64,000 nt of DNA from Clostridia bacterium (GTDB lineage Bacteria; Bacillota; Clostridia; Oscillospirales; Acutalibacteraceae), in contig JAFTSH010000001.1 in NCBI GenBank assembly GCA_017467405.1, positions 789,542 to 853,541 on the forward strand. The letters are read 5' to 3'. The stretch's first letter is position 1; every line of letters starts with the position of its first letter. Made by a program: the position numbers and the translations under genes. Shown here piece by piece: positions 32,879-41,140 of the stretch. Under the pieces are notes generated by a model. That model did no database searches, was not told the origin of the DNA, and saw only the letters and a program-made list of their open reading frames with translations.

Positions 32879-33349
32879 ATGTCTTACGAAAGAGCAAGAG
32901 ATCACCTTGAAAGGTTAGGGTATGCTGACAGAATACAGTTGTTTGATGTGTCAAGTGCGACTGTTGAATTGGCGGCAGCTGCGCTTGGTTGCGAGCCCGG
33001 TCACATCGCAAAATCGCTTGCATTTTCAGTATCTGATTCACCTGTGATGATTCTTGCAGCAGGTAACGTAAAGATTGATAATTCAAAATACAAGCACTTT
33101 TTCGGACAAAAAGCCAAGATGCTTTCGTACGAAGACACTGAGCTTCTTACCGGACACGCTGTGGGCGGTGTTTGCCCCTTTGGAGTTAACGACGGAGTCA
33201 GGGTCTATGCTGATATCTCGCTGAAAAATTTCGACACCGTTTATCCGGCCTGTGGCACCTCAAACAGTGCTGTGAAGTTTACGCCGCAAGAACTTTTTGA
33301 AGCGTCTTTATCAATTGAATGGATCGACGTTTGTAAACCGAGAGATTAA
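32879..33349 (+). CDS. YbaK/ProX-type aminoacyl-tRNA deacylase
   Basis: This 156-residue single-domain editing protein probably hydrolyses mischarged aminoacyl-tRNA (Cys-tRNA-Pro or a related substrate). The family Lys is in GHIAKSLAF, and GGVCPFGVNDGVRVYADISL is the conserved second block. ATG 32879 has GGA 9 bases upstream; an in-frame ATG nine bases earlier lacks spacing. It is followed by the WYL regulator after 15 bases, probably one transcript. Confidence 0.88.
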   Translation: MSYERARDHLERLGYADRIQLFDVSSATVELAAAALGCEPGHIAKSLAFSVSDSPVMILAAGNVKIDNSKYKHFFGQKAKMLSYEDTELLTGHAVGGVCPFGVNDGVRVYADISLKNFDTVYPACGTSNSAVKFTPQELFEASLSIEWIDVCKPRD

Positions 33350-33364
33350 CGGGAGCTGTAATTT

Positions 33365-34366
33365 ATGGCAGGTAATAAAAATCAGAAGCTTAAGTTGTTA
33401 TATTTACTCGATATTCTCGCTCATAAAAGTGATGAGGAAAATCCTTTGAGTGCTCTTGAAATCTGCGAGCTGCTCAATGAAGTCGGAATAACGGCAGAAA
33501 GAAAATCGATATACAAGGATATTTCCGTAATAAGAGATTTCGGATATGACATAATCGCGACCAAGACACCTAAAGCGGGCTTTTTTATGTCACAGCGTGA
33601 GTTTGAATTACCTGAGGTCAGATTGCTGATGGACGCGGTTCAGTCTGCGAGCTTTATAACACCCAAAAAGACGCACGAGCTTATACAAAAGCTTAATACT
33701 CTTGTGAGCGAAAAGCAGGCTCTCGTCCTTCAGAATCAAATTTACGTTGACAGCAGGATCAAGCACGGCAACGAGGAAATATACTATAATATCGACAACA
33801 TTAACACGGCTATCTCAAAGGGTTGTAAAATAACGTTTAAGTATATACGCAGGCAGATCGATCTGAAAACGAAAGCGCGTTCGGAAACGAAGGTTTTCAC
33901 CGTCAGTCCATATGCGTTGCTTTGGTCGAATGATCATTATTATCTTATCAGCAATAATGAGAAATATGACGATCTTATGCACCTGAGAGTCGATAGAATG
34001 AAGGGCGTCACTCTGCTCGAAGATGTTCCTGTGCGCCATTTTTCGGAGGTTTCCGACTATAAGAAATCATTTGATACTGCTGATTATGCAAATAAAACCT
34101 TCAATATGTTTGGAGGCGAAGTCAAAACGGTTGAAATCCGGTGCGCAAACAGTATGCTCGAGGAAGTTTTCGACCGTTTCGGACCCGAAGTTCCAATCAG
34201 AATGAGCGGTGCAGACCATTTCGTCTTCAGAATCAATGCCATGTTAAGCGAAGGTCTCGTTTCGTGGATCATCAGTTTCGGACTTGTTGAGGTAATTGCA
34301 CCGATCGAACTCAGAAGAATGGTGACCGAAAGGGTCAAACGCCTTACAGAGGTCTATAAAGTTTAA
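33365..34366 (+). CDS. WYL-domain transcriptional regulator
   Basis: This 333-residue regulator has an N-terminal winged HTH (about 5-75; LYLLDILAHKS…TAERKSIYKDISVIRDFGYDI), a WYL domain at about 150-225 (FTVSPYALLWSNDHYYLISNNE…HLRVDRM; the eponymous WYL reads YAL/YYL here) and a C-terminal WCX-like extension. WYL proteins sense nucleic-acid or other ligands and often control defence or DNA-damage genes. Its target is unknown; no defence genes adjoin it. Confidence 0.9.
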   Translation: MAGNKNQKLKLLYLLDILAHKSDEENPLSALEICELLNEVGITAERKSIYKDISVIRDFGYDIIATKTPKAGFFMSQREFELPEVRLLMDAVQSASFITPKKTHELIQKLNTLVSEKQALVLQNQIYVDSRIKHGNEEIYYNIDNINTAISKGCKITFKYIRRQIDLKTKARSETKVFTVSPYALLWSNDHYYLISNNEKYDDLMHLRVDRMKGVTLLEDVPVRHFSEVSDYKKSFDTADYANKTFNMFGGEVKTVEIRCANSMLEEVFDRFGPEVPIRMSGADHFVFRINAMLSEGLVSWIISFGLVEVIAPIELRRMVTERVKRLTEVYKV

Positions 34367-34375
34367 TAACACTAA

Positions 34376-34407
34376 AAAAGAAGCCAAGTCGAATATTGGC
34401 TTCTTTT
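34376..34407. terminator. Bidirectional terminator between the WYL gene and the xer-like gene
   Basis: AAAAGAAGCCAA (34376-34387) pairs with TTGGCTTCTTTT (34396-34407). The A/T ends give a U-tract on both strands. Confidence 0.9.
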
Positions 34408-34418
34408 CATATTTATAA

Positions 34419-35411
34419 TTATGTATCTTTTTTGGTTGCCTTGATTTTTGAAAGCGGATTAGAGTCAGCCGCGCGTTCTAACTGCTTTTCAGACAGATGC
34501 GTATAAATTTCGGTCGTTCCGAGATTTTCGTGTCCGAGTATGTCTTTAAGCACGCGTATGTCAACGTTTCCGTGTTGATACATCAGCGTTGCGGCGGTAT
34601 GACGCAGTTTATGGGTTGATAAACCTTGTCCGCCCAGGCCGGCTTTGTCTAAGGTTTCATACACGATATGCTGAACCGTTTTATTGCTTATTCTTTTGCC
34701 GAGTCGACTCAAAAAAAGTGCACTCTTGTCTTTTACAACGGTGATGTCTTTTGCTCTGACCGGAAGGTAAGCAGTTATAGCCGATTCACAGGCGTCGTTG
34801 AGATAAACAATTCGCTCTTTATTACCTTTACCGGTAACCTTGATCGTGTTATCACGAATATCCTGCAGATTCAGTCCGCACAGTTCCGAAAGACGCATTC
34901 CGCAGTTAAGAAAAAGAGTGAGTATACAGTAGTCGCGCTCTTTGTGCGCGCCGTCAACAGCGTTAAGCAACGCGATGCTTTGATCAAGCGAAAGATATTT
35001 AGGCAGGCTTTTCTTCGGTTTCGGTGTGTCAAGTTGCTCCATCGGATCGCTGTCGAGCTTGTTTACCTTTAACGTAAGATATTTGAAGTAACCCCGTAAT
35101 GAACTGCACTTACGTGCGCGCGTCTTTGCATTGTTGCTTCTCTCGGAGCCGCAATAGGTCAAAAATTCATATGCGTCGATAAGCGTGACGGTCTTTATTA
35201 GCTCAATGTCAACATCAGAAATGCTGATGTCCTCAAAATCAGTATCAGGGGAGGGGAGGAGCCCTCTGCTCATTTTAAGAAACCTGAAGAAGGTGCGAAG
35301 ATCAAGATAATACTCATCAACCGTCTTTTCGGATTTACCTTTTACAGTCTGTAGATATACGAGAAATTCGCGGATTATCGGAGGAACGCTTTGTAATTCT
35401 GTATGTTTCAT
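34419..35411 (-). CDS. XerC/XerD-like tyrosine recombinase
   Basis: This 330-residue recombinase has a SAM-like core-binding N-domain (about 10-125) and a catalytic C-domain with the full set: Arg in LNCGMRLSELCGL, Lys in VTGKGNKER, HKLRH, the box II His in LGHENLGTTEIYTH, and the following Tyr in IYTHL. It probably resolves chromosome dimers at dif. The ATG at 35411 has AAGGAG 6 bases upstream. Directly upstream lies a 19-base palindrome (35422-35440). It stands alone on the minus strand, with no element-borne genes nearby, so a housekeeping Xer role is favoured over mobile-element integrase. Confidence 0.88.
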   Translation of the reverse strand: MKHTELQSVPPIIREFLVYLQTVKGKSEKTVDEYYLDLRTFFRFLKMSRGLLPSPDTDFEDISISDVDIELIKTVTLIDAYEFLTYCGSERSNNAKTRARKCSSLRGYFKYLTLKVNKLDSDPMEQLDTPKPKKSLPKYLSLDQSIALLNAVDGAHKERDYCILTLFLNCGMRLSELCGLNLQDIRDNTIKVTGKGNKERIVYLNDACESAITAYLPVRAKDITVVKDKSALFLSRLGKRISNKTVQHIVYETLDKAGLGGQGLSTHKLRHTAATLMYQHGNVDIRVLKDILGHENLGTTEIYTHLSEKQLERAADSNPLSKIKATKKDT

Positions 35412-35421
35412 AATTCTCCTT

Positions 35422-35440
35422 TTGTGAAACTGTTTCACAA
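35422..35440. promoter_or_regulatory. Perfect 19-base palindrome, candidate operator
   Basis: TTGTGAAAC, central T, GTTTCACAA lie 10 bases upstream of the Xer-like start codon. It is the size of a dimeric repressor operator or could fold as an mRNA hairpin just before the ribosome site. The binding protein is not known. Confidence 0.5.
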
Positions 35441-36057
35441 GTGTTTTTTCTGATCAACTTAATTATTGTATAATAATATGACGTCGCAAACGGGTACAAC
35501 GCGTTTCTGTTGGGTTGAACGCTTTACTTTGATATTATGCAGGTCTACCGGTGCACATGTTTAAAATACCGCTGAAATACAAGTTTCAAAGCTTATACAC
35601 TGCTCAAGGTAGCATTTAACATAATTATATATATTGAACGAATGATTATCAAGTAAAATAATAAATTTGCATCTGAAAACGGCGGAAATGCAGACGATAG
35701 AAAATTTCCCGATGATGGCCCGTCGTTTCAAAAATTTCTATCGGACGGAAAAATAATAGTTGTGTACGTACAATGGAGTATGCCGAGAAAAACAGAAAAT
35801 TCGTAACTGAGTTGGAACGTATCAGATTATACGCTTAAGATATTGATTATAATATAAATTCTCGTTAGTCATTAACAGCACGAGTTCAGGCTGAAAGCGT
35901 TAAAATCACGTAAGGTATCTGAATACCCTTATTTAATCCGTTTTACGCTCCCCTTAATTGCGCAAAATATTGATTTTGTATAATTAGTATACTTGATTCA
36001 GGGGCGTTTGTCAAGAGAAAAATCGTTCTCCCCTGTTTGAAAGCCTTTAAGAAAATG
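35441..36057. other. 620-base AT-rich intergenic region without genes
   Basis: No credible reading frame, tRNA or known riboswitch is visible. It contains an imperfect 12-bp hairpin (CGATAGAAAATTT 35695-35707 with AAATTTCTATCG 35732-35743), several TATAAT-like words on the plus strand (near 35469 and 35979) and a CAGGGG/CCCCTG pair (about 35999-36034). A plus-strand terminator follows at 36058. A small RNA is possible but not shown. Confidence 0.4.
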
Positions 36058-36090
36058 AACAGACCGCTCGTGATGAACGGTCTGTTTTTT
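36058..36090. terminator. Terminator after tyrS, stronger on the plus strand
   Basis: AACAGACCG (36058-36066) pairs with CGGTCTGTT (36078-36086). The plus side is followed by TTTTTTAATT, the minus side by CATTTTCTT. It ends the long minus-strand operon and would also stop any plus-strand transcript from the gap. Confidence 0.75.
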
Positions 36091-36092
36091 AA

Positions 36093-37316
36093 TTAGAGGG
36101 TTATCTTGTGGAATACTTTTTTTCCTTTTTTGATAATGATGTGTCCTTTTTCGAAGGAACTCTTGTTTACGTCAGAGTGTACAGATGCAACCTTTTCTCC
36201 GTCAACAGAGATACCACCCTGTTCTATAAGACGTCGTGCTTCGCCTCTTGAGGATGCAAGTCCGGATACTACGAGAATATCTATTACCGAAATCTTATCA
36301 TCGGTAAAGCTATCGTCAGAAATTGCGGTTGACGGCATATCAGCGCTTTCACCGGTGCCGGAAAATACGGCTTTGGCCGCGGCTTCGCATTTCTTGGCCT
36401 CTTCTTCGCCGTGAACGAGAGCTGTAAGCTCGTATGCGAGGATCTCCTTTGCTCGGTTAAGCTGACTTCCCTGCCAGCCGTCCATCTCTTCAATTTGCTC
36501 GAGCGGCAGGAACGTGAGCATTTTGATGCACTTAAGAACGTCCGCGTCGTCCACGTTTCTCCAATACTGATAGAAATCGTAAGGCGAGGTCTTTTCGGGA
36601 TCCAACCACACTGCACCAGAAGCGGTTTTGCCCATCTTCTTTCCCTCGCTGTTAAGCAACAGGGTTATTGTCATTGCATAGGCGTCTTCGCCAAGCTTTT
36701 TACGGATGAGCTCCGTACCGCCGAGCATATTGCTCCACTGATCGTCTCCACCGAACTGCATATTGCAACCGTATTTCTGGTGTAATACGTAGAAATCGTA
36801 GCTCTGCATTATCATATAGTTGAACTCAAGGAAGCTGAGTCCTTTTTCCATACGCTGTTTATAGCATTCGGCGGTGAGCATCTTGTTTACGCTGAAGCAG
36901 GTTCCGACGTCTCTGAGCAGTTCAACGTAATTAAGACCGAGCAACCAATCGGCATTATTGACCATCAGTGCCTTTCCTTCTGAAAAATCAATAAATCTGC
37001 TCATCTGCTTTTTGAAACACTCACAGTTGTGTTTTATATCGTCAACCGTGAGCATTTTTCTGAGATCGCTTCTTCCGGAGGGATCACCTATCATACCGGT
37101 TCCGCCACCAAGAAGCGCAATAGGCTTATTACCGGCCATCTGCAAACGTTTCATAAGGCAAAGTGCCATAAAGTGACCTACGTGAAGGCTGTCTGCAGTG
37201 GGGTCAAATCCTATATAAAAGGTTGCCTTTCCGTTGTTGACAAGTTCTTTGATTTCTTCCTCGTCGGTGACCTGTGCAATCAGTCCGCGAGCCTTAAGTT
37301 CATCATAAATAGTCAT
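36093..37316 (-). CDS. tyrS: Tyrosyl-tRNA synthetase
   Basis: This 407-residue class I synthetase has an HVGH (HIGH-type) motif near 46, the tyrosine-binding TyrRS core (GGDDQWSNMLGG), a KMGKT (KMSKS-type) loop near 230, and a C-terminal S4 RNA-binding domain (SSRGEARRLIEQGGISVDGE). It overlaps recN by ATGA, so it is the last gene of the operon rather than being preceded by its own T-box, which is unusual for Firmicute tyrS. Confidence 0.97.
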   Translation of the reverse strand: MTIYDELKARGLIAQVTDEEEIKELVNNGKATFYIGFDPTADSLHVGHFMALCLMKRLQMAGNKPIALLGGGTGMIGDPSGRSDLRKMLTVDDIKHNCECFKKQMSRFIDFSEGKALMVNNADWLLGLNYVELLRDVGTCFSVNKMLTAECYKQRMEKGLSFLEFNYMIMQSYDFYVLHQKYGCNMQFGGDDQWSNMLGGTELIRKKLGEDAYAMTITLLLNSEGKKMGKTASGAVWLDPEKTSPYDFYQYWRNVDDADVLKCIKMLTFLPLEQIEEMDGWQGSQLNRAKEILAYELTALVHGEEEAKKCEAAAKAVFSGTGESADMPSTAISDDSFTDDKISVIDILVVSGLASSRGEARRLIEQGGISVDGEKVASVHSDVNKSSFEKGHIIIKKGKKVFHKITL

Positions 37317-38995
37317 TTGTTTTCTCCTCCTAAAAGCTCACGTGATGCCGCAAGCGTTGATTCGGTAATTATATCTCCCCCGATTATTCTTGCGAGCTCG
37401 TGGCATCTGCCGTCAAAGTCAAGGGTATTAACTGTCGTTTTGGTTGATTGGTTATCTGATTTTTTCTCAATGAGCATATGTGTGTCTGCACAGCAAGCGA
37501 TCTGAGCAAGATGTGTCACGCATATAACCTGCCGTGATGCAGACGCCGAACGAAGCTTGCGCCCGATTTTTTGTGCTGCTCTTCCGCTGGTTCCGGTATC
37601 AATCTCATCAAAAATCAAGGTGCCGACGTCATCAAAACCCGATAAGACGTTTTTGATGGCCAACATTATTCTTGAGAGCTCACCGCCCGAAGCGATTTTA
37701 GCCAGCGGCTTTGGCAGCTCACCGGGATTGGCCGATATGAGAAACTCGATGTTGTCAACGCCGTTTTCATCCACGCTTCGACGCTTGAAATCAACCTCAA
37801 AGCGAACGTTCGGCATATCCAGCTCCGAAAGCTCTTTTGAAACTTTTTCGGAAAACCTCGTCGCGCAAGCCTTTCTTTTATCTGAAAGCAGATCGGCTAA
37901 CTCGTGAGTTTTTGCTTTAAGCTGCGCAAATTTCTCTTTCAGCCTGACGATTTCATCATCGGTGATTTCAGCACCTTCAAGCTCTGATTTTGCCGACTCA
38001 AGATAGCGCAGCATCTCACCTTCGTCGCTACCGTATTTTTTTGATAAACGATATAGCTTGTCAAGGCGTTCTTCGACCTCTTCAAGCTCTTTCGGATCAA
38101 ATTCAAGATCAAGTGCAAGCGGACGAAGTTCCGAAGAAATATCGCTTAGTTCAAGTGAGAGACTGCTTAAACGTGATGACAGATCTTTTAGCCTGTCAGA
38201 GTACATTTCAACGCCTGAAAGCTGTGAAACGGCACCTTCAATAGACTGAACGGCACCCTGAGAGTATCCGTCTTCGTCACCTTCAAGTGCTGAAAGACAA
38301 CTGTTAAGCGCAGAAGCGATTTTCTCAGAGTTAAGAAGCAGGTTTTTTCGGTTTGTGAGAGCATCCCACTCCCCTGCCGTTATCCCGGCTGATTCGAGTT
38401 CGTTTATGCAAAAACGAAGATAATCAGCTCTTTGAGCCTTTTCAGCGCGGTTTTTGATCAGGCTTTCGATGTGTGAATAAAGCGACTTCAACTCAAAATA
38501 AGAGCTTTTGAATTTATCAAGATCGTTCTTCAGGTCGCCCATCAGATCGATAAACTTATAGTGCTCGTCCGGATTAAGCAGTGCCTGGCTGTCGTGCTGA
38601 CCGTGAATGTTTATCAAGGCTTGTCCGAGTTCCTTGAGTGACGCGGTTGCCGCGGGATATCCGTTTACACGGCAATTGTTCTTACCATCCGGTGTCATTC
38701 GACGCTGAATAAGAATATTGCCGTCGTCACAGCCGTAACCAAGATTTTTGAGAAGTTCAACAGCCTCCTCGCCGGGATCCTCAAACAGAGCAGAGACGTA
38801 TGCGCTTGATGCACCGGTACGGATCAGCTCGCGAGAGGTGCGCTGTCCTAAAACTGCGTTGATCGAGTCAATGAGTATCGATTTACCTGCGCCGGTTTCA
38901 CCGGTAAGGACGTTAAATCCCGGTGAAAAATCAACGTCAACTGATTCGATGACCGCGATATTTTCGATATGAAGATTTCTTAACACAACGGTCAC
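37313..38995 (-). CDS. recN: DNA repair protein RecN
   Basis: This 560-residue SMC-like ATPase acts early in double-strand break repair. Walker A is LTGETGAGKSIL near the N-terminus, two coiled-coil arms fill about 160-370, and the signature (KIASGGELSRIMLAIK) and Walker B (TLIFDEIDTGTSGR) are intact. It lies in the conserved argR-recN order. Confidence 0.96.
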   Translation of the reverse strand: MTVVLRNLHIENIAVIESVDVDFSPGFNVLTGETGAGKSILIDSINAVLGQRTSRELIRTGASSAYVSALFEDPGEEAVELLKNLGYGCDDGNILIQRRMTPDGKNNCRVNGYPAATASLKELGQALINIHGQHDSQALLNPDEHYKFIDLMGDLKNDLDKFKSSYFELKSLYSHIESLIKNRAEKAQRADYLRFCINELESAGITAGEWDALTNRKNLLLNSEKIASALNSCLSALEGDEDGYSQGAVQSIEGAVSQLSGVEMYSDRLKDLSSRLSSLSLELSDISSELRPLALDLEFDPKELEEVEERLDKLYRLSKKYGSDEGEMLRYLESAKSELEGAEITDDEIVRLKEKFAQLKAKTHELADLLSDKRKACATRFSEKVSKELSELDMPNVRFEVDFKRRSVDENGVDNIEFLISANPGELPKPLAKIASGGELSRIMLAIKNVLSGFDDVGTLIFDEIDTGTSGRAAQKIGRKLRSASASRQVICVTHLAQIACCADTHMLIEKKSDNQSTKTTVNTLDFDGRCHELARIIGGDIITESTLAASRELLGGENK

Positions 38996-39022
38996 CTCCG
39001 ATATTGATTAGTCAGAATTTAG

Positions 39023-39472
39023 TTAATTATTGAGCATTGCAGATATATCCCCTGCAATTTGCTCGGCGGCCTGCTGATTGCGGGCGATCACAAGAATGGT
39101 ATCGTCACCTGCCAACGTGCCTATTACGCCCGGAAAATGCATTTTATCGAGCGCTGCGCAAGCGGCGTTTGCCATGCCGGTATGGCAGAATATCACGACG
39201 TCGTTTACCGCGTAGTCAACTGAAATTGCTGCGGAAAGGAAAATATTCATATACTCGACACGAATCTCTACGGATTCTTTGGGCGGCATATAGCGATAAA
39301 CACCGTTACTGTCCTTTCCCTTTACAAGTGAGAGCTCTTTGATATCGCGCGAAACGGTTGCCTGCGTTACGTCATAACCGCTTTTTTGCAGCATATCCTG
39401 AAGCTCCTCCTGCGTAGTTACAGGGTTATCGGCGATTATTTCCAATATCTTCACAAGTCTTTTCTTTTTCAT
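39023..39472 (-). CDS. argR: Arginine repressor ArgR
   Basis: This 149-residue regulator has an N-terminal winged helix (KRLVKILEIIADNPVTTQEELQDML…VTQATVSRDIKEL) and a C-terminal arginine-binding oligomerisation domain (GTLAGDDTILVIAR). It represses arginine synthesis genes and activates catabolism as an Arg-bound hexamer. Its place next to recN is conserved in Firmicutes. Confidence 0.95.
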   Translation of the reverse strand: MKKKRLVKILEIIADNPVTTQEELQDMLQKSGYDVTQATVSRDIKELSLVKGKDSNGVYRYMPPKESVEIRVEYMNIFLSAAISVDYAVNDVVIFCHTGMANAACAALDKMHFPGVIGTLAGDDTILVIARNQQAAEQIAGDISAMLNN

Positions 39473-39476
39473 CTCT

Positions 39477-40319
39477 TTACGTCCTTTTGCCCATTATTTT
39501 ATTATTAAGGATCTCACAAAACGACTCGTTTTTAATCCTGATAAATCTCGCGGTAACATTCGGTGAGCCAGTAACGGTAACCTCCGCTCCGGTTATTCTG
39601 ACAGCGTCTTCACCGTCTGAGGTGAGGTATACGTCACGTTCGGAATTTGCATACCTTGCATGGACGCAGATCTTTGAATCGTGGCGCAGAACTACGGGTC
39701 TGGTAAGCAAAGAATGCGGGCAGATCGGTGTGACCGTTATGCAGTCGATCGACGGATCGATGGCGGGGCCTCCGGCGGAGAGTGAATATGCGGTCGAGCC
39801 CGTCGGCGTGGAGATTATAAGCCCGTCACCTCTAAAGGACAGCAATTCTTTTCCGTCACAAGTAACGTCAACGTCTACTATTTGCGACATAACACCCTTT
39901 GAGATTACCGCGTCATTAAGGCAACAATATTTGCGGTCATCCACGGTTGCTTCAAGAGTCATGCGCTCCTCAATATAGTAATTTCCGTCAAAGTAATCGG
40001 AAAGCCGCGCGAGCTCGTTACATTCCAACGCCGCCATAAACCCCAGCCTACCGCTGTTTATGCCTAAAACGGGTTTTCCGTAAAGAGCGGCAACTTTGGC
40101 GGTATGAAGTATTGTACCGTCACCGCCGACTGCAAAAATCAGATCGCTTTCAGAAAACAGCGCTTCGTGAGACGCTGCGGTATATCCAAGACCGAGAGAA
40201 GCGACTTCACTATCGGCAATGATCTTATTAACTCCGTATTTGGAGAGAATAACGCGCAATTCAGCCAACACTTCTCGGGTTGGCTGTGAAAGTGTTTTGA
40301 TTACGGCTGAAGCGGTCAC
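39477..40319 (-). CDS. nadK: NAD kinase
   Basis: This 280-residue enzyme phosphorylates NAD to NADP. The signature [10 protein letters not shown], the [10 protein letters not shown] segment and [25 protein letters not shown] are present. It lies between tlyA and argR with 2- to 4-base gaps. Confidence 0.96.
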   Translation of the reverse strand: MTASAVIKTLSQPTREVLAELRVILSKYGVNKIIADSEVASLGLGYTAASHEALFSESDLIFAVGGDGTILHTAKVAALYGKPVLGINSGRLGFMAALECNELARLSDYFDGNYYIEERMTLEATVDDRKYCCLNDAVISKGVMSQIVDVDVTCDGKELLSFRGDGLIISTPTGSTAYSLSAGGPAIDPSIDCITVTPICPHSLLTRPVVLRHDSKICVHARYANSERDVYLTSDGEDAVRITGAEVTVTGSPNVTARFIRIKNESFCEILNNKIMGKRT

Positions 40320-40321
40320 TG

Positions 40322-41140
40322 TTATTCCTCCTTAATATCAAGATTTGTGTGTGATCTTTCAACTACCTCGCGCGGAGCAGCATCGGCAAGATACTGCGGC
40401 TCGTCTGAAAATTTGATGTATGCGAGATATTCGATATTACCCTTTGGACCTTTAATCGGTGAATAATCAAGACCTACTACCGAAAATCCGCACTCGAGCA
40501 TAAAGGACGTTATTCCTTCGACGACTTCAATATGAACCTCGGGGTCGCGCACAACGCCGTTTTTTCCTACCTTGCCCTTCCCTGCCTCGAACTGCGGCTT
40601 AATAAGGCATACGCAGGACGCGTCGTCCTTAAGAAGATTGCGCAGTACGGGTAATATTATTTTAAGCGAAATGAAGGAAACGTCTACGCTGGCAAAGTCA
40701 AGAGGATCCGGAATCTGCTCTTTCGTTACGTATCTGAAGTTAGTGCGTTCGAGATTGATAACTCGCTCGTCGCAACGAAGCTTCCAGGCCAACTGACCGT
40801 AACCGACGTCAATTGCATATACCTTTTCGGCGCCGTTCATCAGCATACAGTCGGTGAAACCACCGGTCGAGGCGCCGATGTCGGCGCAAATCATGCCGTC
40901 AAGCGAAATACCATAAACCGACATTGCCTTTTCGAGCTTGAGGCCTCCCCTGCTGACGTACTTAAGTGCTGCGCCGCGGATTTCGACCTTGTCGTCGGGC
41001 CTTATCTGCATTCCCGACTTGTCGGCCTTTTGACCGTTTACAAAAACGCATCCTGACATTATCAAAGCCTGTGCCTTTTCTCGTGATTCGGCACCGTTTA
41101 ATTCAAGCACAACGGCGTCCAGACGCTTCTTTTCGGTCAA
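40322..41140 (-). CDS. tlyA: TlyA-family rRNA 2'-O-methyltransferase
   Basis: This 272-residue protein has an S4 domain (about 5-65) and an FtsJ-like methyltransferase domain ([39 protein letters not shown]). TlyA methylates rRNA riboses; the hemolysin label is historical. It overlaps dxs by ATGA, an arrangement conserved in Firmicutes. Confidence 0.93.
   Translation of the reverse strand: MTEKKRLDAVVLELNGAESREKAQALIMSGCVFVNGQKADKSGMQIRPDDKVEIRGAALKYVSRGGLKLEKAMSVYGISLDGMICADIGASTGGFTDCMLMNGAEKVYAIDVGYGQLAWKLRCDERVINLERTNFRYVTKEQIPDPLDFASVDVSFISLKIILPVLRNLLKDDASCVCLIKPQFEAGKGKVGKNGVVRDPEVHIEVVEGITSFMLECGFSVVGLDYSPIKGPKGNIEYLAYIKFSDEPQYLADAAPREVVERSHTNLDIKEE

Noticed and set aside
34419..35411. 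Xer-like recombinase as integrase of a second mobile element
   Set aside because: No att repeats, tRNA or accessory genes adjoin it, and composition matches the chromosome.
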